Below are positions 43,288 to 51,827 of a stretch of 64,000 nucleotides of DNA, in pieces. The notes beneath the pieces were generated by a model. The model was not told the DNA's origin, searched no databases, and saw only the letters and a program-made list of their open reading frames with translations. The position numbers were made by a program, and so were the translations under genes. Source of the stretch: Microtetraspora sp. NBRC 16547 (GTDB lineage: Bacteria; Actinomycetota; Actinomycetes; Streptosporangiales; Streptosporangiaceae); NCBI RefSeq assembly GCF_030268965.1, contig NZ_BSSE01000010.1:124001-188000 (forward strand). Direction: 5' to 3'. Numbering within the stretch: position 1 is the stretch's first letter; each line of letters starts with the position of its first letter.

Positions 43288-44354
43288 GTCCCCGGCCCTT
43301 CCCCGACCATCGGCCGTGACGGTCGGTTCGGGCGGGTCGGCCGGGTGGGCCGTACGTCCCGCAGGGTGCCGTTCAGCCGCATGAGCTGCTCCGGCGTGAG
43401 CGAGGCGCAGCGGTCGAGGATCTCCCGCGCCCGGGGGTCACCCTCGCGGATCTCCCGCCGCTCCTCGTCGGTCAGCGACAGGACGCTCAGGGTCAGCAGT
43501 TGGTCGATCTCCGTGGCGTCGAACAGGTCGCCGGGGCTCTCGGGTGCGATCTCGGGGTGGTCGTACAGGATGATCGGCGCGGACAGCATCGTGTCCCGCG
43601 TGCCCTCCGGTCCCACGAGGACGGGCCAGACGCCGATGTTCCGGCAGCCCTCGGCGAACGACCGGAGCTCGGCCGGGGGATCCATGAGCGACACGAAGCC
43701 GCCGTCGCCGTTGGCGCGCAGCACCGTGTGGCAGGACAGGAGCGTCCGCTTCAGCGCCTCCTCGCGGGAGTCTCCCTCCCAGCCGCTCGTGTTGACGACC
43801 AGGACGGTCAGCCGGAAGAGCCCGGGAGCCGACCGCTCGGCGCGGATCTCCACCTCGCCGCGTACCTTCCGCCAGCTGCGGACGATCGCGCCGACCCGGC
43901 GTCCGGACGGGTCCGACAGCCACTCGACCTCGCGGCCCGCGGGGAAGTCCACCGGCACCCGATGGGGGCGGTCCGCGAGCGAGCCGAGGCGGAGGCCGCA
44001 CACCGGCACCTCGCGCTCGGTCGCCTCCTCGCGGGCGACGTGCCGCAGTTCGCCGGCCATCAGCTCCGGCACCGGCTCCAGCCGCAGTCCGTGCCCGTCG
44101 TCGCGCGGCCGTGCCGGGTCGTGCGCGACCGCGTGCAGGAAACGCACCTCGACGTCCACGGTGTCCTCGGGCGCCGCCTCGACGAGGCACTGCGTCTGGG
44201 CGTACCACGCGTCGCCGCCCTCCGCGCAGTACGCCCGGGGGTGGATGCCGCCGATTGTCCACCGCTGTCGGTTCTTGAGCGCCGACTGCCGGTAGGGCCA
44301 CAGCAGGTAGCCCTCGTACAGCACGGCCTGGGCGATCAGTCGCACCGCGTCCAC
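43284..44354 (-). CDS. hydrogenase-cluster conserved protein, function unknown
   Basis: A 356-residue soluble protein starting MDAVRLIAQAVLYEGYLLWP, with RQRWTIGGIHPRAYCAEGGD and later RTLLSCHTVLRANGDGGFVS. I recognise this type only from actinobacterial group 1h hydrogenase clusters; no catalytic motif is evident. The last ~20 residues are an (R-P-T/N/S) repeat. A GTG start follows the DUF6084 stop by seven bases, and the stop overlaps the protease start, so it belongs to the maturation operon. Confidence 0.75.
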   Translation of the reverse strand: MDAVRLIAQAVLYEGYLLWPYRQSALKNRQRWTIGGIHPRAYCAEGGDAWYAQTQCLVEAAPEDTVDVEVRFLHAVAHDPARPRDDGHGLRLEPVPELMAGELRHVAREEATEREVPVCGLRLGSLADRPHRVPVDFPAGREVEWLSDPSGRRVGAIVRSWRKVRGEVEIRAERSAPGLFRLTVLVVNTSGWEGDSREEALKRTLLSCHTVLRANGDGGFVSLMDPPAELRSFAEGCRNIGVWPVLVGPEGTRDTMLSAPIILYDHPEIAPESPGDLFDATEIDQLLTLSVLSLTDEERREIREGDPRAREILDRCASLTPEQLMRLNGTLRDVRPTRPTRPNRPSRPMVGEGPGT

Positions 44355-44361
44355 GGCCCGC

Positions 44362-45009
44362 TCACCGCCCTTCGAGCAGGGCCGACATCACGTCGTCCCA
44401 GCCGGTGAGCGTGTTGCGCACCCTGTAGGCGTAGAGCCGGTCGAAGACCGCGCGGTCGAGGCGCATCCAGGCGCTGCCGGGAAAGTAGTGGTCCATGAGG
44501 TCCTTCCAGACGTGTACCGGCATGGTGAACTCGGCCTCGGTGTCCCACGGGATCCGGGCCGCCCGCAGTGACCCGCCGTCGAGGTAGAAGATCGTGCCGC
44601 TGAAGAGGAACTCCAGCGGGACCTCCCCGTCCGGCAGGGCGTGGAAGTACTTGGCCGCGACCACCTCGAAGTCGTACGTGCAGGTCACCGGGATCTCGGT
44701 CAGGCAGACGCCGTCGCGGAACGCCGGGACCTGGGTCGCGGCGTGCGTCCACAGCAGACTCCGCAGCGCGCGGCCCCAGTCCTCCGGTCCGCCGAACAGT
44801 TCGGCGAGGCGGTCGCGCGCCACGGCGTCGTAGGAACGGCGCGCCGCCGCGATGCGGAGCTGCGTATGCAGGGCGACGGAGCGGATCTCGGCGGGGCCCG
44901 TGCTGTCGAGCCGCACCTGGAACCGCAGTGTGGGGACGGCGGCGAACTCCGCCGCCTCCACGCCCTCGACCGATATCCGCACCGCGGGCGGGCAGGCCGT
45001 CGTCGTCAT
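44362..45009 (-). CDS. DUF6084 family protein of the hydrogenase cluster
   Basis: A 215-residue soluble protein: LRFQVRLDSTGPAEIRSVAL, HTQLRIAA, then TEIPVTCTYDFEVVAAKYFH and GEVPLEFLFSGTIFY. It fits the DUF6084 family that accompanies Hhy-type hydrogenases; biochemical role unknown. A strong GGAGGGGAG ribosome site precedes the ATG. It lies between a small basic protein gene and the 44354 gene. Confidence 0.8.
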   Translation of the reverse strand: MTTTACPPAVRISVEGVEAAEFAAVPTLRFQVRLDSTGPAEIRSVALHTQLRIAAARRSYDAVARDRLAELFGGPEDWGRALRSLLWTHAATQVPAFRDGVCLTEIPVTCTYDFEVVAAKYFHALPDGEVPLEFLFSGTIFYLDGGSLRAARIPWDTEAEFTMPVHVWKDLMDHYFPGSAWMRLDRAVFDRLYAYRVRNTLTGWDDVMSALLEGR

Positions 45010-45027
45010 CGGATGCTCCCCTCCACC

Positions 45028-45342
45028 TCAGGCCGGGGAGAGGTTCGGCATGCGCGGGTCGATCGGGTCGTGCGCGCGCGGGTTGATGCCGGTGGACCTG
45101 GCCGCCGTCGAGCGCCCGTCAGGGAGGTGGCCCCGCTGGTGGGCGTAGTTCCCCGCCGCGTTGCCTTCCTTGATCCCCTTGAGGTGCGCGGTCGCGTCCG
45201 GGCGGATCATGGGCCGGCCGGTCCTGATCGGCTCGGCCGCCTTCCCCTTCTTGACCGGGGTCCTCGTGGCGGTCCCGCCGCCGGCCCCGCTGTTCGACCT
45301 GGTCCTCGACCCGGTGCTCGACTTCGTCCTCGACTTGGTCAT
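45028..45342 (-). CDS. small basic hydrogenase-cluster protein
   Basis: A 104-residue protein rich in Ser, Thr, Lys and Arg in its first 40 residues, then HLKGIKEGNAAGNYAHQRGH and NPRAHDPIDPRMPNLSPA. No fold is recognisable; it may be disordered. The ATG overlaps the DUF5947 stop (ATGA) after GGGAGCC, which supports it as a real coupled gene. Its role is unknown. Confidence 0.65.
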   Translation of the reverse strand: MTKSRTKSSTGSRTRSNSGAGGGTATRTPVKKGKAAEPIRTGRPMIRPDATAHLKGIKEGNAAGNYAHQRGHLPDGRSTAARSTGINPRAHDPIDPRMPNLSPA

Positions 45343-46112
45343 TGCTTGGCTCCCTCCGGTCGGTTCCCGTCGTGCGTGCCGCCGCCGGCGTCCACGGTCC
45401 TGGACCGTCCGCGCAGGGCGGTGAAGAAGCCGCCGATCTCGCGCCAGACGTCCGGCCCGCCGGCCAGCCCCTTCCAGCGCGTACGGATCAGGCCCACCAG
45501 GGCATAGCAGTCGTCGATCGGCACGATCCAGTGATCGCGCGCATCCCCCGTACGGTTGACCAGCAGGGCCTCCACGTCGGGGGCCAGCCCGCCGAGCACC
45601 GGGTTGGCCGCCTCCAGCCGGGCCCAGGTCGGCCGGGCCAGCGGGGACTCGACGGGTCCTCCCAGGCTGGGATAGTGGAGCACCGCTCGCCGCGCCGACG
45701 AGTCGTGGAAGAAGAACGCCATCTGAACGGGAATGTGCAGGCCGTCCCACGCCGCGTCGTCCAGGGCGAAGCCGCGGAGGTACCAGCGCCGGTCGGGGAC
45801 GGCGCGGTACCGCTGCCCGCCTCTCTCGGCCCGGTCGAACAGCGTCGCGCAGGGCCGGCAGGCGCAGCGGATTTCGCGGCTGGACAGGTCGATCAGGTGC
45901 CGGTGGTCGTCGGCGACCGGCACGCCGCACAGATCGCACCGCCCCGAGACGCTCCGCTCTGGGACATCCCGCCCGGGGACACTCCGCCCTGAGAGGTCCC
46001 CCTCCGAGACGTTCCCCTCCGAGGCGTCCCGCCGCGGCTCCGCCGGGGACCGGGCGTCCTGCGGCCGGACGAGATACCTGCGCAGGGCGTTCATCGTGAT
46101 CCGTCGCTCCAT
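45339..46112 (-). CDS. DUF5947 family protein with zinc-finger-like motif
   Basis: A 257-residue protein. After a repetitive N-terminus (~residues 20-52, six pentapeptide units) come CDLCGVP and CACRPCATLF, a four-Cys metal site, then ALDDAAWDGLHIPVQMAFFF and a C-terminal domain with IVPIDDCYALVGLIRTRW. The family is tied to Hhy hydrogenase operons; electron transfer or metal-cofactor delivery is possible but unproven. GAGG lies upstream of the ATG. It is coupled to the small basic protein gene. Confidence 0.82.
   Translation of the reverse strand: MERRITMNALRRYLVRPQDARSPAEPRRDASEGNVSEGDLSGRSVPGRDVPERSVSGRCDLCGVPVADDHRHLIDLSSREIRCACRPCATLFDRAERGGQRYRAVPDRRWYLRGFALDDAAWDGLHIPVQMAFFFHDSSARRAVLHYPSLGGPVESPLARPTWARLEAANPVLGGLAPDVEALLVNRTGDARDHWIVPIDDCYALVGLIRTRWKGLAGGPDVWREIGGFFTALRGRSRTVDAGGGTHDGNRPEGAKQ
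45946..46035 (-). repeat. 15-bp in-frame minisatellite in the DUF5947 gene
   Basis: Six consecutive 15-base units (for example GAGACGTTCCCCTCC on the plus strand) encode SEG/SGR/PGR/PER-type pentapeptides just before the Cys motif. Confidence 0.9.
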
Positions 46113-46122
46113 GACGCCCGCC

Positions 46123-46713
46123 TCACGACGTCCGGGTGCCGGAACGGCCCCGCAGGAGGCTGTCCACGGGGATCACGGCCGCCGGCGGGGCGGCCTCCTC
46201 GACCTCGACCCGCGCGATCTCCGGCGCGGCGTCGCGGATCGCCTCCTCCAGCGCGGCGCGCAGGGCCGGAGCGGAGGAGCGGCAGCCGCCGCGCCCGCGC
46301 AGGCGGACCCGGACCACTCCTCCCTCGGTCCCTCGCTCGCCACCGCCTTCGCCGCAGCCTTCGACACCGACCAGGTCGGCGGTGGCCCCGCCGAGGCGCG
46401 GGCCGGTCCGCTCCAGCGCCGCGCGCACGCGGGTCTCCACGTCCTCCGGGTGCAGGCCGTGCAGCAGGAGCAGGTGCCCGACCAGCTCGTCCGCCGCCAG
46501 CGTGCTCCCCAGCGCCGCGCCACCCGCGGCCGTGGCCGCGGACATGATCCGGGCGAGGCCCTCGCCGTACAGCTCGAGGAGCTGCTGGAGGAGCTCCGTG
46601 ACGGTGGCGCGGGCGTCCGGGTCGGTCATCGACTCGATCCGCTCCAGCAGGGCCTCCACGCGGTGCGCGTGGTCGGCGGCCTCCTCGTCGTTCAGCGAAA
46701 TGTGCGGTGACAT
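46123..46713 (-). CDS. NifU-like C-terminal domain protein of the hydrogenase cluster
   Basis: A 196-residue protein: a helical N-terminal half (ALLERIESMTDPDARATVTE) and a C-terminal NifU-like alpha/beta domain whose motif reads GRGGCRSSAPALRAALEEAI, with a single Cys where NifU has CxxC. The loss of one Cys suggests a role other than classical cluster assembly, or dimeric cluster binding. In mycobacteria a NifU-like gene also follows the Hhy large subunit. The ATG at 46713 follows GAGGTGGG. Confidence 0.78.
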   Translation of the reverse strand: MSPHISLNDEEAADHAHRVEALLERIESMTDPDARATVTELLQQLLELYGEGLARIMSAATAAGGAALGSTLAADELVGHLLLLHGLHPEDVETRVRAALERTGPRLGGATADLVGVEGCGEGGGERGTEGGVVRVRLRGRGGCRSSAPALRAALEEAIRDAAPEIARVEVEEAAPPAAVIPVDSLLRGRSGTRTS

Positions 46714-46723
46714 CGGTCCCACC

Positions 46724-48520
46724 TCAGCCCGACACGCTCGTGCCCAGGGTGGGGGAGTGGACCTTCTTGAGCACCTTGCCTTCGCCGAGGTACATGTGCA
46801 CGCCGCAGGGCAGGCACGGGTCGAAGCTGCGCACCGTGCGCATGATGTCGATGCCCTTGAAGTTCTCCGGGCCGTTCTCCTCGAAGATGTGCATGCCCTG
46901 CACCGCGTCCTCGTACGGCCCGGGCGTCCCGTAGATGTCCCGGGGGCTCGCGTTCCACGGCGTGGGCGGGTACGGATGGTAGTTCGCGATCTTCCCGTCG
47001 CGGATCACCATGTGGTGCGAGAGGACGCCGCGGACCGCCTCGTGGAAGCCGCAACCGATCCCGTCCTCGGGGACGTCGAAGTCGGTGAAGACCTTGGTGC
47101 GTCCCGCCCTGACCTCGCCCAGCGCCTGCTCGACGAAGTGGACCGCCATCGCCGCCGCGTACGCGATGAAGTAGGCGCGGGCGCGGTCCCGCTCGATGGT
47201 GTTGGACCACTGGGGGATCTTCCACTCGAACTGCATCTCGGGTAGCTGCGCGCTCTTCGGGAGGTTGATCTGCACGCTGTGGCCGGTCGCCTTCACGGTG
47301 CCCGTGTCCACGAGGCCGGCCAGCGCGGTGGTCCAGAGCCGGGCGATCGGGCCGCCGCCCGTGTCGAGCGCGAGGTATTCGCCGCTGCGGGAGTCGTACC
47401 AGCGGGGGCTCATGACCCAGCTGTAGTTGCCGTTCTCCAGGTCGCGCTTCTGCGGCCGGGGCAGCGTCGTCTGGTTCCACGGGTGCCGCTGGTCGACCGG
47501 GTTGCCGAGCGGGTCGTGGGTGACGAACGTCTCCTCGCCCTCCCAGTCGTCGTAGTACGAGCTGCCCAGCAGGATGCGGATGCCGAGATTGATGTCCACC
47601 AGGTTCGTCGTCAGCAGTTGGCCGTCCAGGACGATCCCGGGGGTCACGTACATCGCCCGGCCCCAGTCGTTCATCGTGCGGTAGTCGTAGTCGACCACGT
47701 CGGGGTTCTGGAAGGTGCCCCAGCAGCCGAGCATGACGCGCCGCCGGCCGACCTCCTCGTAGCCGGGCAGCGCCTCGTAGAAGAAGTCGAAGACGTCGTC
47801 GTTCATCGGGACGGCCTTCTTGATGAAGTCCAGTGCCCGCAGCAGCCGCACCAGGTAGTCGGTGAACAGCTGCGGCGTCGCGACCGTCCCCACGCCCCCG
47901 GGATAGAGGGTGGACGGGTGCACGTGCCGCCCCTCCATCAGGCAGAACATCTCGCGGGTGAGCCGGCTCATCTGCAGCGCCTCGCGGTAGGCCGCCCCGG
48001 TGAACGGGTTGAAGGCGCGCATGATGTCGGCGATCGTGCGGTAGCCGTGGATGTGGCCGCGCGGCGCCTCGGTCGTCTCCGCCCTGCGCAGCAGTCCGGG
48101 GTTCGTCTCCTTGACCATCTGCTCACAGAAGTCGACGAACACCAGGTTGTCCTGGAAGAGCGTGTGGTCGAACATGTACTCGGCGGCCTCGCCGAGGTTG
48201 ATGATCATCTCGCCCAGTGGCGGGGTCTTGATGCCGTACGCCATGTTCTGCGCGTAGACCGAACAGGTGGCGTGATTGTCGCCGCAGATGCCGCAGATCC
48301 GGCTGGTGATGAAGTGTGAGTCGCGCGGGTCCTTCCCGCGCATGAACACGCTGTAGCCCCGGAACAGCGACGATGTGCTCTTGCACTCCACGACTTCCTT
48401 GTTGCTGAAGTCGATCTTCGTGTAGATGCCGAGGTTGCCGATGATCCTGGTGATCGGGTCCCAGGACATCTCGACCAGCGTCCGCTGTTCCTCCGGCGCC
48501 TTCTCCGATCGGATTGCCAC
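46724..48520 (-). CDS. hhyL: [NiFe] hydrogenase large subunit, group 1h
   Basis: A 598-residue catalytic subunit. The N-terminal nickel ligands lie in SRICGICGDNHATCSVYA (Cys76, Cys79) and the C-terminal pair in DPCLPCGVH (about 567-575), followed by a 23-residue tail for removal by the protease gene at 42415. The motif wording is that of the actinobacterial high-affinity class that oxidises atmospheric H2 to feed the respiratory chain. The GTG at 48520, with AGGGG upstream, gives a normal length; the frame is open antisense-like far beyond it. It follows the small subunit by 17 bases. Confidence 0.93.
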   Translation of the reverse strand: MAIRSEKAPEEQRTLVEMSWDPITRIIGNLGIYTKIDFSNKEVVECKSTSSLFRGYSVFMRGKDPRDSHFITSRICGICGDNHATCSVYAQNMAYGIKTPPLGEMIINLGEAAEYMFDHTLFQDNLVFVDFCEQMVKETNPGLLRRAETTEAPRGHIHGYRTIADIMRAFNPFTGAAYREALQMSRLTREMFCLMEGRHVHPSTLYPGGVGTVATPQLFTDYLVRLLRALDFIKKAVPMNDDVFDFFYEALPGYEEVGRRRVMLGCWGTFQNPDVVDYDYRTMNDWGRAMYVTPGIVLDGQLLTTNLVDINLGIRILLGSSYYDDWEGEETFVTHDPLGNPVDQRHPWNQTTLPRPQKRDLENGNYSWVMSPRWYDSRSGEYLALDTGGGPIARLWTTALAGLVDTGTVKATGHSVQINLPKSAQLPEMQFEWKIPQWSNTIERDRARAYFIAYAAAMAVHFVEQALGEVRAGRTKVFTDFDVPEDGIGCGFHEAVRGVLSHHMVIRDGKIANYHPYPPTPWNASPRDIYGTPGPYEDAVQGMHIFEENGPENFKGIDIMRTVRSFDPCLPCGVHMYLGEGKVLKKVHSPTLGTSVSG

Positions 48521-48537
48521 CGTGTCGTTCCCCTCTA

Positions 48538-49584
48538 CTACCGTTGCGGCCAGCGCGGGGCGTACCCGCTCGTGAGCTTGGGACGGTTGTGGCGCCAGCG
48601 GGGCTCCTCGTTCACCGTCGTGTTCGTGATCCCGCGCAGCCTGCGGATCATCCGCCCGTACACGCTGGACATCGCCGAGGACACCTTCCCGCCGGGCGGC
48701 TCGTCCATGAACGGCATGAACTTGTCCGGGAAGCCGGGCATGGTGCAGGCGATGCAGATGCCGCCCACGTTGGGGCAGCCGCCGATGCCGTCCATCCAGC
48801 CGCGCTTGGTGACGTTGCAGTTGACCACCGGACCCCAGCAGCCGATCCGTACCTGGCACTTCGGCGAGTTGTAGTCCTTGGCGAAGTCGCCCTGCTCGTA
48901 GTACCCGGCCCGGTCGCATCCCTCGTGGACCGTCTTGCCGAACAGCCACGTCGGCCGGAGCCGCTCGTCGAGCGGGATCATCGGCGCCAGGCCGGCGGCC
49001 TGGTAGAGCAGCCAGGTCAGGGTCTCCATGAAGTTGTCCGGCTGCACCGGGCAGCCGGGCACGTTCACGATGGGCAGCCCGCCCGCCGAGCGGAAGTCCG
49101 CGCCGAGGTAGTCGGCGAGTCCCATGCACCCCGTCGGGTTGCCGGCCATCGCGTGGATGCCGCCGTACGCGGCGCAGGTGCCGGCCGCGACGACCGCCCA
49201 CGCCTTCGGCGCGAGCCGGTCGATCCACTCGTTGACGGTGATGGGGTCGCCCGTCACCGGGTCGTTGCCCATCGACGTCCAGTAGCCCTCACCGTTGATC
49301 TTCTCGTTGGGGATCGAGCCCTCCATGACGAAGATGAACGGGCCCAGCTCTCCGCGCGCGGCGCGGTGGAAGGCCGCCATGAACTCGTCGCCCACCTGCG
49401 GGGACAGCACCTTGTTGTGCAGGTGCACCTTCGGCAGGCCGGGGACGAGACCGAGCACGACGTCCTCGATGCTCGGCAGGGTCGCGGCGGTCACCGAGAC
49501 CGTGTCCCCGTCACAGCTCATTCCCTCCGAGGTCCACAGGATGTGCACCTCGTCCAGGGCAGCGGTAACCGCTGGTGCGCTCAT
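48538..49584 (-). CDS. hhyS: [NiFe] hydrogenase small subunit, group 1h
   Basis: A 348-residue iron-sulfur subunit without a Tat signal, so the enzyme is probably cytoplasmic-facing. The proximal-cluster motif reads SEGMSCDGDTVS (Cys24, Asp27): Asp stands where most hydrogenases have the second Cys, the hallmark of oxygen-insensitive group 1h enzymes with a 3Cys-1Asp cluster. Further ligands are in AAGTCAAYGG, PGCPVQPDN and the C-terminal Cys-rich WGPVVNCNVTKRGW and GGCPNVGGICIACTMP. GAGGGGGG precedes the ATG; it leads the operon. Confidence 0.94.
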   Translation of the reverse strand: MSAPAVTAALDEVHILWTSEGMSCDGDTVSVTAATLPSIEDVVLGLVPGLPKVHLHNKVLSPQVGDEFMAAFHRAARGELGPFIFVMEGSIPNEKINGEGYWTSMGNDPVTGDPITVNEWIDRLAPKAWAVVAAGTCAAYGGIHAMAGNPTGCMGLADYLGADFRSAGGLPIVNVPGCPVQPDNFMETLTWLLYQAAGLAPMIPLDERLRPTWLFGKTVHEGCDRAGYYEQGDFAKDYNSPKCQVRIGCWGPVVNCNVTKRGWMDGIGGCPNVGGICIACTMPGFPDKFMPFMDEPPGGKVSSAMSSVYGRMIRRLRGITNTTVNEEPRWRHNRPKLTSGYAPRWPQR

Positions 49585-49779
49585 GGCCTACCCCCCTCTT
49601 GGCCACAGCGGGCGTCACGCCGTGTGCATCAACGTCTATCAACCTCCGGCGGCCTTGGTAAGTGCGTCCCGCATCTAGTGTGTACGCGCTGACCTGCGGT
49701 TATTTGATGCGCGATGGCGCTCTTCATACCGGTGGCGGGGTTTGCGCCGAATCGGCTGGACGATGATGATATGTCAGAA

Positions 49780-49789
49780 TGTCATGACA
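49780..49789. promoter_or_regulatory. 10-bp palindrome TGTCATGACA
   Basis: A perfect palindrome in the region between hhyS and the iolC scar, preceded eight bases earlier by another TGTCA. It could be an operator for either direction; short enough to be chance. Confidence 0.3.
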
Positions 49790-49793
49790 AATC

Positions 49794-49916
49794 GTGGCAT
49801 TGCTGGACGCCGGCGTCGAGCTGGCGATCGTCAAGCGCGGATCGGCCGGCGTGCTGGGCATGACCAGGAGGGAGACCGTGGAGGTGCCGCCGGTCCCGGT
49901 GGACGTCGTCAACCGC
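49794..49916 (+). pseudogene. C-terminal scar of iolC (5-dehydro-2-deoxygluconokinase)
   Basis: The frame upstream of iolD reads LLDAGVELAIVKRGSAGVLG, then MTRRETVEVPPVPVDVVN, the segment of PfkB-family IolC that directly precedes its catalytic GAGD motif. Here the following residues are RGEPAGDIGR, so the active site is lost, and the rest of the kinase is absent on both sides. It is in frame with iolD but is best read as a deletion remnant of an iolC-iolD operon. Confidence 0.7.
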
Positions 49917-49952
49917 GGCGAGCCTGCTGGAGATATCGGGAGGTACGTCATC

Positions 49953-51827
49953 ATGAGACTCACCACGGCCCAGGCGCTGGTCTGCTTCCTGTCCCGGCAG
50001 TGGAGCGAGCGGGACGGCGTGGAGCGGCGGCTGATCGAGGGATGCTTCGGCATCTTCGGCCACGGCAACGTCGCGGGAGTCGGCCAGGCGCTCGCCGAGC
50101 AGGGAGCCGGCACCCGGTCAGCGCTGCCGTACTATCCGGCGCGCAACGAGCAGGCCATGGTGCACACCGCCGTCGGGTACGCGCGGGCGGCGAACCGGCT
50201 GTCGACCTTCGCCTGCACCACCTCGATCGGCCCCGGGGCGACCAACATGGTCACCGGGGCGGCGCTGGCCACGATCAACCGGATCCCGGTGCTGCTGCTC
50301 CCCGGCGACGTCTTCGCCACCCGGGCCGCCGGCCCGGTGCTCCAGGAGCTGGAGGACCCGCGCTGCTACGACGTGACGGTCAACGACACGCTGCGCCCGG
50401 TCTCCCGCTTCTTCGACCGGATCAACCGGCCCGAGCAGCTCCCGTCCGCGCTGCTCGCCGCGATGCGGGTGCTGATCGACCCGGCCGAGACCGGCGCGGT
50501 CACGCTCGCGCTGCCGCAGGACGTGCAGGCCGAGGCGTACGACTGGCCGGACGAGCTGTTCCGCGAGCGGGTCTGGCACGTTCCGCGCCCGGTGCCGGAA
50601 CCCGCCGCCCTGGCCCGGGCCGTACGCGCGATCGAGTCCGCGGAGCGGCCGCTGATCGTGGCGGGGGGCGGCGTCAGGTACAGCGAGGCGTGGGAGGAGC
50701 TGCGGTGCTTCGCCGAAAGGCACGGCATCCCGGTCGGTGAGACCCAGGCGGGCAAGGGCGCGCTTCCGCACGACCACCCGCTGGCGGTCGGCGCCATCGG
50801 CCACACTGGCACGGAGGCCGCCGACACGCTGGCCCGCGAGGCCGACCTGGTGATCGGCGTCGGCACCCGCTACAGCGACTTCACCACCGCCTCCCGGACG
50901 CTGTTCGGCGGCGCCCGGTTCCTCAACGTCAACGTCACCGCGTTCGACGCGGCCAAGAACGCGGGCGAGATGCTCGTCGCCGACGCCAGAGAGGCGCTGC
51001 TCGCCCTCGACGCGGCGGTCGGCAGGACGGTCGGCGCGGCCGCCTGGCGGGCCGATCCCGAGTGGAGCGCGCGGGCGGCCCGCCTGGCGGACGGCTGGCG
51101 GGCCGAGATCGGCCGGGCCGTCGGCGGGGACGAGCTCACCCAGCCCGTGCTCCTCGGCATCGTCAACGACGTGGTGAACGACCTGCCCGAGGGCGGCGTG
51201 GTCGTCAACGCCGCCGGCTCGATGCCCGGCGACCTGCACAAGCTGTGGCGGGCGGCCGACCCGGAGCAGTACCACGTCGAGTACGGCTACTCCTGCATGG
51301 GCTACGAGATCGCCGGAGGGCTGGGCGTGAAGCTGGCCCGGCCCGAGCGCGAGGTGGTCGTTCTGGTGGGTGACGGGTCGTACCTCATGATGGCCCAGGA
51401 GATCGCCACCGCCGTGCAGGAGGGCGTCAAGCTCGTCGTCGTCCTGGTCGACAACCACGGGTTCGCTTCCATCGGCGACCTGTCGGAGTCGGTGGGCGCG
51501 CGGCGGCTCGGCACGGCCCACCGCCTGCGCGGGAAGTCGGGCGAGCTGGACGGCGATCGGCTCCCCGTGGATCTGGCCGCGAACGCGGCCAGCCTCGGCG
51601 CGGACGTGCTGACGGCCAGGGACTCGGAGGGCCTGCGGGCCGCGCTCGCCCATGCGGTCGCGGCCAGGACCACGACGGTCGTATACGTCGAGCCCGTTCC
51701 GGGCGAGGGCCCGGGCGCGCAGGCCTGGTGGGACGTCCCGGTCGCCGAGGTGTCGACCCTCCCCGAGGCGCGGGCGGCGCGGGAACGCTACGACGAGCAC
51801 AAGCGCGATCAGCGGCTCTACCTCTGA
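49953..51827 (+). CDS. iolD: trihydroxycyclohexane-1,2-dione hydrolase
   Basis: A 624-residue thiamine-diphosphate enzyme of myo-inositol catabolism that opens the ring of 3D-trihydroxycyclohexane-1,2-dione. It has the early catalytic Glu in ARNEQAMVHTAVGYARA, CTTSIGPGATNMVTGAALAT, and the ThDP site GDGSYLMMAQEIATAVQEG followed by DNHGFASIGDLSESVG. The ATG at 49953 has GGGAGG upstream. No other iol gene is in the window apart from the iolC scar, so it is either a lone remnant or acts with genes elsewhere. Confidence 0.92.
   Translation: MRLTTAQALVCFLSRQWSERDGVERRLIEGCFGIFGHGNVAGVGQALAEQGAGTRSALPYYPARNEQAMVHTAVGYARAANRLSTFACTTSIGPGATNMVTGAALATINRIPVLLLPGDVFATRAAGPVLQELEDPRCYDVTVNDTLRPVSRFFDRINRPEQLPSALLAAMRVLIDPAETGAVTLALPQDVQAEAYDWPDELFRERVWHVPRPVPEPAALARAVRAIESAERPLIVAGGGVRYSEAWEELRCFAERHGIPVGETQAGKGALPHDHPLAVGAIGHTGTEAADTLAREADLVIGVGTRYSDFTTASRTLFGGARFLNVNVTAFDAAKNAGEMLVADAREALLALDAAVGRTVGAAAWRADPEWSARAARLADGWRAEIGRAVGGDELTQPVLLGIVNDVVNDLPEGGVVVNAAGSMPGDLHKLWRAADPEQYHVEYGYSCMGYEIAGGLGVKLARPEREVVVLVGDGSYLMMAQEIATAVQEGVKLVVVLVDNHGFASIGDLSESVGARRLGTAHRLRGKSGELDGDRLPVDLAANAASLGADVLTARDSEGLRAALAHAVAARTTTVVYVEPVPGEGPGAQAWWDVPVAEVSTLPEARAARERYDEHKRDQRLYL

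Noticed and set aside
48521-49228. Upstream extension of the hydrogenase large-subunit frame
   Set aside because: It overlaps the small-subunit gene entirely; the GTG at 48520 with a ribosome site gives the normal large-subunit length.
49754-49952. Treating the iolC-like segment as the true N-terminus of IolD
   Set aside because: The family start MRLTTAQALVCFLSRQW at 49953 has its own GGAGG site, and the upstream residues match a different enzyme.
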